Below, piece by piece: positions 21,181 through 30,439 of a stretch of DNA of 64,000 nucleotides. How positions within the stretch are numbered: the stretch's first letter is position 1; every line of letters begins with the position of its first letter. The DNA is from Centroberyx gerrardi. Its lineage: Eukaryota; Chordata; Actinopteri; Beryciformes; Berycidae. The notes under the pieces were generated by a model. That model was not told where the DNA came from. It saw only the letters and a program-made list of their open reading frames with translations, and ran no database searches. The translations under genes were made by a program, and so were the position numbers. Location of the stretch: the NCBI RefSeq assembly GCF_048128805.1, contig NC_136016.1, forward strand, positions 8,060,501 to 8,124,500, in the 5' to 3' direction.

Positions 21181-24100
21181 CGTGCCAGGAGGCGGTGAGT
21201 GGGTGAAATCCTCTCAGTCAGTAGCAGGTTGTATTAACGGATTGAGTCAGCCAGAGCAGGTGCAGAGCAGAGTCCTGATGAGTACCTACAATAAAATGAC
21301 AACACATATAGAATTTAAATCTTGAATTGCAAAGTCATCAGCATCTACCAGGTACAATAACAGTTTTCTAATGAATACGTCACCCACAATGGTCAGTATG
21401 CTTTATCAATGTCTTTAACAGTCATGCTAATAAGGGAAAAGTGATAGGGAATGGTACTACTGCTGAAAGGAAAAGCAGCTGCATCCCCACTTTGTGTTTG
21501 TGTTTTCATCAATTCAGCACAAAGCAATAGTCTGTGATTTTGATGTGAGAATAACATAAAGACAACAGATTTTCAATTAGATTAGCAATAATCAGGATAA
21601 AGTAGGAACAGATTTGATTAATCTCCAAAGATTTTTTTTTATGCAGCCAAATGCTCAGAAAACCTTTGCTCTTCTATTCACTGTGCAGTGGCACAATGTG
21701 TCTCTGAAAAACTACAGTGATCAACTCATTAAGACAAATGCCAAAACAAGGCATAAAAAGAGATGTTTTATTCCTGTGATTGCCAAGCATCAGCGCATAT
21801 TAATTTGACAGTATGACTAATGATTAGTGATTTCCTTAATGACACAGCCGTTGCTCATATTCTGCAGGGGATCTGGCAATGCAGTGAAGCTGAGCAACAG
21901 AGGAAAAACAAGGTATAAGCACAAATAGAGACTTCTGCAGTCTGGCACCCCAGGTTCATTCAGGAATAAAAAGTGACGTATTGCAGTGTGTGACTTCAAC
22001 TTTTGACATTATTCAATCTCACCAGCAGTAGCCCTTGTGTCCCACTGTGTCTTCATCAGCAGATATTAAAATGTAGGCACAACCATGCACTCCCCTATAC
22101 ATTCTACTGTACTTCATCCACCTGGGCCGATTTCCTGCTGGTTTTTCGGGACAGGTTGAGGAGAGTCCAATCCTATAGATTAGCACACACTTCTTGGAAA
22201 CAGCCTTCCTTTTGACTGGGATAAGAATGGCTGTACTCTAACTGAATATGAGCTAAACAAGACCGCCTCTTGTGGACCAGTGATCTAATTAAATTACAAG
22301 AGCTATTGATAGAACCAGCAGCACCAGAAACATGCTAACAGGAAGAGAGAAGAACTTCTTGTTAGAGATACATATAGTTCAGCTTCCTTCCTCCCGCATT
22401 ACAAACTAACTCTGACCCCAACCCTTTTCATGTGGTGGAGTCAGGTTTTGGATCGCCAACCACAAGGTGAAGTGAAGGTGTTTCTGCCTGTGCATGCTCA
22501 CTAATGATACATGTGCAAATCTGCCGTTGCAAAGTCACAAACAGATGTCGGAAAAAGACATCTGTCATGGCACATGCAGCCCACACACTACACATGGACG
22601 CACACATGCACCATGTTCAGACCCACGAGAATCAGTCCGATACTTTACCTTAAGAACACACTATGATTTGAATTTCCAGAGTATCACACTAACCTCAAAA
22701 AAGATGAAAGCCCGAGAGTCAACAGTTTCAGTTTTCAAAGCCCTCCTCTTACATTCTTTCAATCATTACAGCTTATCTTTACCGTACTGCAAATCTTAAG
22801 GTGTACGTGGTGTATTGCAGTATATAAATCCTATTATCTGCAGCTGGATTAGATTTCTACACAAATATAAAATTTATATGGACTTGTACAAAGAGGATTA
22901 CGGTTGAAGAGTGCTTTATCTTAAACCCCATGGGTGATCTGTTTAAGTGCATGAGATCAGTTGTTGAGTTACAGTTTGGGGTAGCAAGAGACATCATGCA
23001 TAACAGATCATAGTGACACTAGTAATGAGCAAAGTCTTTTTGCTGCATAGAGATCCATAGACACAAAGATTTTCCTCATAAACAACCAAAATAGTTTGAT
23101 TATTAGTTTGCACCTAGAGACCTTAAATTAATGATTGGCCTTGGATTGTCAGTGCAATGTTGGATGTTTATTTTCAATAATCCTTTGACCATAATTATGT
23201 GCATGTCTTGTTGTCATGTTGATGTAAAAGAACATCCAGGCCAAAGGTGCAAGCCACTTATCAGAAAAGAATAAAGGTCACAGAGTTAACAAACACAAAG
23301 TAAAGAGGCGAGGCTTTCTGTCTTGGTCCTGGGTAACATATGGCATCTGTTCATAAACCATAATGATTTCCCCGATCATCAATATGGCTGATATAGTATG
23401 TGTTTTGATTGTATTCAAATACAAACTATGTCAAGGATGTGTCATCTCCACGGTAGATCTTTCTTGAAATCATTTTTTAAAGGATTAGCGCTGGAGTGTA
23501 ATCTGGATTAGATGATATCTGCGTCACTACAGACAGCCTTCCTCCTGGTCCGGTTCATTAAACCACTGGCACATATCTTCTTCACAATAGAGGCTGTGTC
23601 ACTGTTGTATATCTCAGCCCAGAGGACAAAGTTAACATTCTGGATTATGTCTGACTCACCGCCCTCCTGCAGACAGACAGGTTACTAGAGTCAGTGAGTC
23701 AGATTATCCACATAGACGTGTCTGTCTGTCTGTCTGTCTACTGTCTAAGTACCGAGTCACTCTTACAAGTCAGTATGATGATCTGGGAGGAATGGCAGCA
23801 TGGCTGTGCTGTGGGAGTTTAATTGATCAAGTGGCTGCTGCTGTGCCTCGCCACTCTCATTAGTGAAACTGGGCTGTTATTTCCTACAGTGTGTTAATCC
23901 TCCTGTTTGTGTACAATTAATGTGCTCACTTGAATTACCTTTTCTGCCTCAAATCATCTACTGCAAGTATTGGAAACACACCGTCACTGTCTGACTGAGA
24001 CCAATACAGCCAATACTCACCCAATGCACTATTTTGATACCAGTATGCTTCATAAGATATGAAGGTACCAAAATAACATTTTCTGGTATTACTACAAACA

Positions 24101-24260
24101 CTGATACCTATACTAGTGCAAGTGCAATACATATTATACTTAGTAAAAAACAATATACTGTATAAAACATTTAATTACCTAGCAACAGAATAGTTCACAT
24201 AAAGTCAGAAAAATGTGCAAATTGCAAGTTGGGACATCACTGGATTTGTGTTTTGCTATC

Positions 24261-24369
24261 ATTATTATTATTATTAGTAGTAGTAGTAGTAGTAGTAGAG
24301 GAAGAAGAAGAAGAAGAAGAAGAAGAAGAAGAAGAAGAAGAAGAAGAAGAAGAAGAAGAAGAAGAAGAA
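24261..24369. repeat. compound trinucleotide array (ATT)n(AGT)n(AGA)n
   Basis: Three trinucleotide blocks in series: about 5 ATT, about 8 AGT, then more than 20 AGA units with few interruptions. Each block differs from the next by one base, so the array probably grew by point change followed by expansion. It is the longest simple repeat in the window. Confidence 0.95.
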
Positions 24370-24430
24370 ACCTCATCTAATAAACCTATCTTTTAAACAG
24401 GCCCTTGTTTACTTTATTTGCAAGTCTTCA

Positions 24431-24444
24431 GCGCCCTCTAGTGG
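24431..24444 (-). promoter_or_regulatory. candidate CTCF-binding motif, reverse
   Basis: On the minus strand this reads CCACTAGAGGGCGC, an essentially ideal CTCF core. It lies between rgr and the cholinergic locus and faces the forward motif at 13668. It could form a loop anchor or insulator isolating rgr from chat/slc18a3. This is motif evidence only. Confidence 0.65.
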
Positions 24445-25456
24445 AAATATATTAGGCCTTGTGAGGAAAATTAAATGGAGGGAGCAGGTCTTTCATACCG
24501 TAACCTACTGATAAAATATCCTGCGTTTGTTTTTTTTGTTTGTTTGGTTTTTAACAACAATAAAGGTAGTTGGCCTTAAAAACAAAATAAAGCCATGACA
24601 GAAAATCTGAAACGCTTCAAAATATAATCAGTGGTAATTCTGAATTGTTTTGCGAGGCACACCATCAAACAAATTACACTGATTCAAAAGAAGTAATTGA
24701 TACTGAATAGCTGAACTACTGAGTAGCTCACAGGTCATAGAATGATCTTTATAGCAAACTGGGTGCACTTGTAAGAATTCACCACAAGGTGTCGCCACTG
24801 TCTTGTGCTAGAATTTAACAGGCTCTTGTAGGTTTTCAGCACTGAGTTTGGCAGAATTACATCGCAGGACATAACACTGAGGCTGAGCTGGACGCAGTAG
24901 TATTTACTAATACATGTAATCTAATTATAATCAAAGCCAACGTTTAATTATTATTGTTATCATTATTTTTATCCCCTGGCAACATTATAATCATGTGAGG
25001 AATAGGGAAAGAGACTGAAAAGCTGTCCAGGTTTTCACGGCTGTCTCCCTCTGATGAGAGGAGCTTTCCACCGCGACCTGGTGCTGAAATGCCTCCAACT
25101 CCGTTTATGCGTCTGTCGCTATAGTTCACAGCCTTTTTGGAAATGTTCATTCAATTTAGAAAAAATATATTGCAAACTTTTCAGTGAGCCTTCTGTTAAC
25201 GAATACATCTAACTGGGTAAAAGTCTTCATATAGGACACCTTCTTACTAATTTGTGAGTTTCCTAATAAAAGAAAAAAACGATATTCCTATAGGGACTTA
25301 AAATATGTCTGTGGTATTCAATAGTGAGTTTACAGTGGCCTTATCGTTCTTTATGGTATTTTTAATTTCCTATGGCGTCACTATAATATCCCTATAACAC
25401 TCCCACAGGGACTTAGTGTGTAGCCCCTATAGTGTGAGTGTGTGTGTGCGCACGCT

Positions 25457-25458
<2 letters not shown>

Positions 25459-25492
<34 letters not shown>
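25459..25492. repeat. (TG)n microsatellite
   Basis: Seventeen uninterrupted dinucleotide units, preceded by a shorter GT/GC-rich run. It lies about 450 bases upstream of the candidate first chat exon. Confidence 0.9.
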
Positions 25493-25498
<6 letters not shown>

Positions 25499-25910
25499 GT
25501 ATCGTGCTTCTAACACTAATATCGGATTATCATAGTTGTCTTTTCTTTTTGTAAGGGTTTATAATTACAAATATATCATATATGCGTATGCTTATCCTAT
25601 ATAAATGGTAATAAAGGTTGATCCATTATTTTCATTATTCCCTCCTCAACACAAAAGTCAAGAGTCAGACACTGGGCATTAGGAGGGAGGAGGATTTTTT
25701 TCCACACTCGTGTAGAAGAGTCGTGATGGCGCTCACTGGCTCTTATTGGTTAAAGTGATTGCTGCCATGGTTGGAAATTAACATAAAGGACGCAACTGGC
25801 GAAGGGATCCACTTGGGGGCAAGCTGGTGATGCGTCACAGCTCTCGGTGTAAAAGAAGAGGGAAAAAAAGGGACTAAAGTATCGCCAAACCTGCGGGTTA
25901 ATGTCCTTCA

Positions 25911-25961
25911 ATGGCCACGAAGCCAGCCGTGGTCTCAGAGCTGAGCGCAAAAGTGCCACAG
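25911..25961 (+). CDS. chat: candidate upstream (R-type) chat exon with in-frame start
   Basis: ATG at 25911 opens seventeen codons (MATKPAVVSELSAKVPQ) that run straight into a good donor, CAG|GTGAGA, in phase 0. Both downstream coding exons of chat also begin in phase 0: 30440, which is open in this frame from its first base, and 31466/31469. Splicing 25961 to either would therefore give an N-terminally different ChAT. In other animals the cholinergic locus has a first exon (R) upstream of the VAChT gene, shared by chat and slc18a3 transcripts, and this exon sits in exactly that place. Elsewhere that exon is described as untranslated, so coding use here is an inference. The alternative is a simple 5' UTR exon. 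Its 5' limit is not defined. Confidence 0.5.
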
Positions 25962-26370
25962 GTGAGAGGAGGAATGATCACCGGGATCAGAGGCTTCGGG
26001 TGTCCTAGGCGTTACAAACAAGTAACCAAAATGCTCCAAACAAACTTTGCCATGTAAGATTAGCAGCCGAAGCTCCTGCACGGTGCAGAAAATCTACGAT
26101 TTAACCACGTCACTTCTCTTGAGATCATGAAACAACCTCGGATGTGGCTGAAGCGAGGACAAGTTGAGGAAGCTGAGGAAAGCCATCTTCACCGATGAAG
26201 CAGCCAAGTTCCTCTGCGCCTCTCCCTTTACGCACTGGCGAGGTGAGGACGGGGAGCATCACATCAATGTAGAGAAAACATCAATGTGCCATCAGAGGTG
26301 CTGAAAGATCGGTAGAAGACAGGAGAAGCACAATTTGCAATTTTGCAGCGAAAATAATAAAAAGCACACC

Positions 26371-27939
26371 ATGGATACAGAGGGGGGATCCTCCGGGCTG
26401 GCCAAGTCAGCCGCTGTGAAACTGTCCGAGATGAGCGAGAGGACCAAGCAGCTTGGCACTGCGATGAAGGATCCTCACCAGCAAAGACGGATCATGTTAG
26501 TGATCGTCTGCGTGGCTCTCCTGCTAGACAATATGCTTTACATGGTAATCGTGCCAATTATTCCAGATTACCTCGCTGATCTGGAGAGTGAGCAGTCAGA
26601 GCACGTCCACGTAGTCATACATCCCAACACTTCAGCCAACAGCACAAGCCAAGCCAAAAGCAACAAGGACAATTTAGACGTCCAGATAGGAGTACTTTTT
26701 GCATCTAAGGCCATCCTGCAGCTGTTAGTCAACCCCCTGTCGGGAACTTTCATAGACCGGGTCGGATATGATATCCCACTTTTAATTGGACTGACTGTCA
26801 TGTTCGTATCCACCTGCATATTTGCTTTTGCGGAGAACTATGCCACGCTCTTCGTGGCCAGAAGTTTACAGGGTCTGGGATCGGCTTTTGCAGACACCTC
26901 TGGAATCGCGATGATAGCCGACAAATACACCGAAGAGGCGGAGAGGAGCAGGGCGCTCGGCATCGCGCTGGCGTTCATCTCTTTCGGGAGCCTGGTGGCG
27001 CCTCCCTTCGGGGGCGTCCTGTACGAGTTCGCGGGCAAGAGGGTTCCCTTCATCGTGCTCGCCACCATTTGCCTGGCGGACGGCTTCCTGCTGTTGACCG
27101 TGATCAAGCCGTTCTCCAACAGGACTAGAGAGAACATGCCGGTCGGCACCCCCATATACAGACTCATGATTGACCCGTACATAGCTGTGGTAGCCGGGGC
27201 GCTGACAGTGTGCAACATCCCCCTGGCCTTTCTGGAGCCGACCATTGCCAACTGGATGGAGAGCACCATGCACTCCTCCAAGTGGGAGATGGGACTGACC
27301 TGGCTCCCAGCCTTCTTCCCTCACGTCCTAGGCGTCTACATAACAGTTAAATTGGCGGCCCAGCATCCAAATTTGCAGTGGTTCTACGGAGCTTTGGGTA
27401 TGGTTATAATAGGGGCAAGCTCCTGCACAGTCCCGGCATGCAAAACATTTGGGCAGCTCATCGCCCCGTTGTGCGGCATATGTTTTGGCATCGCCCTTGT
27501 AGACACTGCCCTGCTGCCGACGCTTGCCTTTTTGGTTGACGTGCGTCATGTTTCAGTGTATGGTAGTGTTTATGCTATAGCTGATATTTCCTATTCTGTT
27601 GCATACGCCATGGGTCCCATAGTAGCCGGCCAGATAGTGCACAATCTCGGTTTTGTACAACTCAATCTGGGTATGGGCCTCGTCAATGTGCTTTACGCGC
27701 CAGCGCTGCTGCTGCTGCGCAACGTGTGCCAAATGAAACCGTCCTACTCGGAAAGAGATAACCTGTTAGAGGAGGCACCGCAGGGGCTGTACGATACTAT
27801 CAAGATGGAGGAGAGGAGAGGTAAGAAGAAGGGCTATAGCTCGGCAGGGAATTGCCTGCCTGTAGACGAAAATGGGTTCGACCCGTTCAGAGCACAGCGC
27901 TCCTTGTCAGAGGAGTCGTCCGGTCCAGAGTACACTTAG
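26371..27939 (+). CDS. slc18a3: vesicular acetylcholine transporter (VAChT)
   Basis: Proton/acetylcholine antiporter of cholinergic synaptic vesicles, major facilitator (SLC18) family. It is an intronless frame of 522 codons. The start at 26371 (MDTEGGSSG) is chosen over the in-frame 26335 ATG because it matches the usual VAChT N-terminal length. Seen: TM1 [19 protein letters not shown] with the conserved Asp, a first lumenal loop with NTSANST glycosylation sites, [20 protein letters not shown], the long conserved core [19 protein letters not shown], and about twelve helices in all. The C-tail contains [16 protein letters not shown], the acidic dileucine signal that sends VAChT to vesicles. 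It lies between the candidate R exon and the chat coding exons, the conserved nested arrangement that lets both genes share cholinergic control elements. Confidence 0.97.
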   Translation: MDTEGGSSGLAKSAAVKLSEMSERTKQLGTAMKDPHQQRRIMLVIVCVALLLDNMLYMVIVPIIPDYLADLESEQSEHVHVVIHPNTSANSTSQAKSNKDNLDVQIGVLFASKAILQLLVNPLSGTFIDRVGYDIPLLIGLTVMFVSTCIFAFAENYATLFVARSLQGLGSAFADTSGIAMIADKYTEEAERSRALGIALAFISFGSLVAPPFGGVLYEFAGKRVPFIVLATICLADGFLLLTVIKPFSNRTRENMPVGTPIYRLMIDPYIAVVAGALTVCNIPLAFLEPTIANWMESTMHSSKWEMGLTWLPAFFPHVLGVYITVKLAAQHPNLQWFYGALGMVIIGASSCTVPACKTFGQLIAPLCGICFGIALVDTALLPTLAFLVDVRHVSVYGSVYAIADISYSVAYAMGPIVAGQIVHNLGFVQLNLGMGLVNVLYAPALLLLRNVCQMKPSYSERDNLLEEAPQGLYDTIKMEERRGKKKGYSSAGNCLPVDENGFDPFRAQRSLSEESSGPEYT

Positions 27940-28488
27940 TCCGCCCAAACTCTGACCGCCCCCCCGATACATTCCTATAGGAGAGAGTGGAGATGAGGCA
28001 GAGAGGATATAGTCATTTAAACTTTTATGTAAGTACTGATGTGCAATATAAACACCCAATCACCAAATCATGATTGTGTGACCCGTTTTCCAAAGTTTCT
28101 TTTTTCTTTGACTGTAATTTCATTGTGTTGAACAAGTCTATATGTAACGTTTGTCATGGACGTATAATTGGAGTTTTGTGAGAGATCTATCAGCTACTGT
28201 TGAATATGTGTGCATAACAGAGTATTGTAAAAAGGTATAAATAGATAAATGTACGTACAAGATTATGTTGAAAATATAAATACGGGACCAACTATCAGCA
28301 GCACATTTCCCCCACAAAAATAGCCTATATTTTTAGTCTTTGATGAAACTTTTTTTACTTGCACATCAAAGGCCTAATTTTCATTTTCGGTTCTTCGAAA
28401 TTTCGTGAATTTTAATTTTGTAACAGGCGGGCCTATTTGTTATTATTTGATTTTAGAGGTTTTTGTTGTTTGAAATGAAATGTATCAT

Positions 28489-28494
28489 AATAAA
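28489..28494 (+). terminator. slc18a3 polyadenylation signal AATAAA
   Basis: Canonical hexamer about 550 bases after the VAChT stop. A second AATAAA at 28699-28704 is an alternative. Confidence 0.5.
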
Positions 28495-28560
28495 TGGATT
28501 TTGTATATATGTGGATATGCACAATGTAAATTGTTAAAATATACGTGGACCTCTGCAAAG

Positions 28561-28607
28561 TTTGTGTGTGCGTGTGTATGTGTGTGCGTATGTGCGCGCG
28601 CGCGTGT
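28561..28607. repeat. degenerate (TG)n / (CG)n run
   Basis: Imperfect TG dinucleotides followed by an alternating CG stretch, a purine-pyrimidine alternation that could adopt Z-DNA. It lies in or just after the slc18a3 3' UTR. Confidence 0.8.
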
Positions 28608-29599
28608 ATGTTGAAACATTTTGTTGTCAAAACGTAGCCTAACGAAGTCAGTCTCCTTCAACTGAGAAAACATGTATTCATTTATCAATTGTCGTTTTAA
28701 TAAATCTCTGTTTGGATCTGTGTGAGAGGAGTGATTTCATTATTATTATTCATTTCATGTATCAGATTCATCAACTCAAAATATGTGAGGAATTTATTTT
28801 CGTTAGAACTATAGGTTATTATAACGAACTTAGGTTATACAAGTTGTTCAAATTGCCATGTGTAGGTTCAAGTGCAAAGTTCAAGAGACACTAAAATACA
28901 CCAGGGTTAGAAAGAAGGAATCATCTCAGGTGGATAAGGTATTAGAATTTTCTGTAAAATATAGGATATATATATATATGAACGTTGAATTTTGCGTTCA
29001 GTTCCTAAGATTTACCAAGAAATAAAGTTCTGATGATGTATGAAAAATGATCATATTCCACAGTGTAATTAATAGATTCTGATTTCCATCAGCAAAATGA
29101 CTCTTTCTCTCTTCCCCCTAACACATAAACACACACACAGTCATACGCGCACATTCAAGCGCGCGCACACACATACACACGCACACGCAGGAGAGAGGGA
29201 GCGCACATTACGCACAATATGGCAACATGAAAACTAAAACGCTAAATGAACAGATCACAGATCCAAGTGAGTGACAGTTCAGGAAAACACAACAGCCAAA
29301 CCAGAGCAACACTTTCGCACAGTCCAGGTAGATTTAGGTGCAAAAGTGAAACCCGTGTTCTCTGACATCAGGCTGTCAAACTCTGAGGAAAGCGCAGCAC
29401 TGAACTCTGAACTGAGAAATCTCCCGGTATGACAAACCAAAACCCGACGTTCATACTCTTTTTTTTATTATTATCATCATCAGAGGTGGGCAGGGGGAAA
29501 GCAAGCTGTCAGATAATATGTTCCGCGAATAGATTTCGATGGGAGGAGTTTCTTGCCTCAAGGGGGTAGGTAGACGCAAACACCTTCAGCATCTTTTCC

Positions 29600-29773
29600 A
29601 AGGCGCGCTTTAATGTGGAGTCACAGCCTTATGGCGAGGCGCGGGGACGTGGAGCATTCCTGCGCGTAAACGGAGATACACTGTAGTCTAATATGGGATT
29701 TCACGGCGCGGACGTGGGAGGCACTGTCATCTTCCACACACCTCTTTGACCTCCTGAGCAGTAAACTGATCTG
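29600..29773 (+). other. chat: candidate non-coding first exon of chat (proximal, M-type)
   Basis: A GC-rich block with several CpG and GCGC sites runs into a near-ideal donor CTG|GTAAGTA at 29773/29774. Read in the phase needed by the next exon (30440) it ends TAA-ACT-GAT-CTG. It therefore cannot extend the ChAT frame and would be 5' UTR, with translation starting at 30521. Its 5' boundary is a guess. Mammalian chat also has several alternative 5' exons between VAChT and the coding start. Confidence 0.45.
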
Positions 29774-29944
29774 GTAAGTATTTTTTTTTTTCTCTCATAT
29801 AAGAAATTAGAGAAATTAGGAGATTTGCTGGTTGTTAAAAACTTTCCTATATGGTGCCCGTGCGCAAGTTTGGCGCACTGGAAGAAGAACATCAGTCTTG
29901 AAAAGTCATTTAGTTTCCTATTAACATATCTCTTTTTCCTTCAG

Positions 29945-30240
29945 AAAACAGATATTTAAAAGTGTGTTAATGGGATGAAATCATTTCACTTGTTTCCAAT
30001 GGAAATCAACTTGTTTCAAGAAATCCCTTAAATCAAGTAACATCTTGATACTATTTCAGTGTCTTGTTCTTCCTTATTTCAAGATATTGACACTTGTTAT
30101 GGACAGTTTCTAAAACAAGTGAAACTGCAATGGAAACAAATTCAATATTCTCACCCCACAGGCAAAAATGTCACTTGTTTTAAGTAAAATAAGATTTTAA
30201 GAATAAATACGAGACTATGTGGCTTTACTTTTGCAGTGAT
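29945..30240. repeat. possible degenerate DNA-transposon fragment
   Basis: The segment repeats CACTTGTTT, ACTTGTTTCAAG and TCTTGTT words on both strands and ends in ACTTTTGCAGTGA. This resembles a widespread group of fish short DNA elements whose ends read CACTGCAAAAAGT and whose bodies are rich in AAACAAG words. No clear matching left end or target duplication was found. The assignment rests on memory of that pattern. Confidence 0.35.
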
Positions 30241-30439
30241 GAACGATGGGACGCCACTGCAAGACAAGCATATGCAGAAAATTACATTAGGCTGCAAGAT
30301 AATGAAGAATGGAAGTCTGCTAGTTCAGTTTGATACACTACTACATAATTGGATTTCTCTGCAGGCCTAATTTTTTTTAAATTTCCAGGCAGTTTTTATT
30401 TTCTTTATTCTATCTCAAATGTCAACATGCTTTGTGCAG

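Larger units (their letters stand above)
20014..25910. other. rgr 3' UTR and rgr-cholinergic locus intergenic region
   Basis: About 5.9 kb without a recognisable gene. It holds the rgr poly(A) signal, GGTA and GACT tandem repeats, a large compound trinucleotide array (24261-24369), a CTCF-type motif on the minus strand and a GT repeat. The right end (25.7-25.9 kb) becomes GC-richer and should hold the upstream promoter of the cholinergic locus. Confidence 0.6.
27940..30439. other. slc18a3 3' UTR, GT/CA repeats and chat proximal promoter region
   Basis: The first 0.75 kb is probably slc18a3 3' UTR, with AATAAA at 28489 and 28699. TG and CA runs follow at 28561-28607 and 29121-29190. From 29500 on the DNA turns GC-rich and contains a candidate non-coding first exon of chat. 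A possible old DNA-transposon fragment lies at about 29945-30240. Confidence 0.6.

Noticed and set aside
22003-24400. Further genes between rgr and slc18a3
   Set aside because: Only short frames without similarity or paired splice sites. The leucine-only frame at 24179-24376 is the AGA repeat read backwards.
24825-24860. RE1/NRSF-like half site (TTCAGCAC) upstream of the cholinergic locus
   Set aside because: The cholinergic locus of mammals has an RE1 silencer, but here the second half (GGACAGCGCC) is absent at any usual spacing. No convincing full RE1 was found from 20 to 31 kb.
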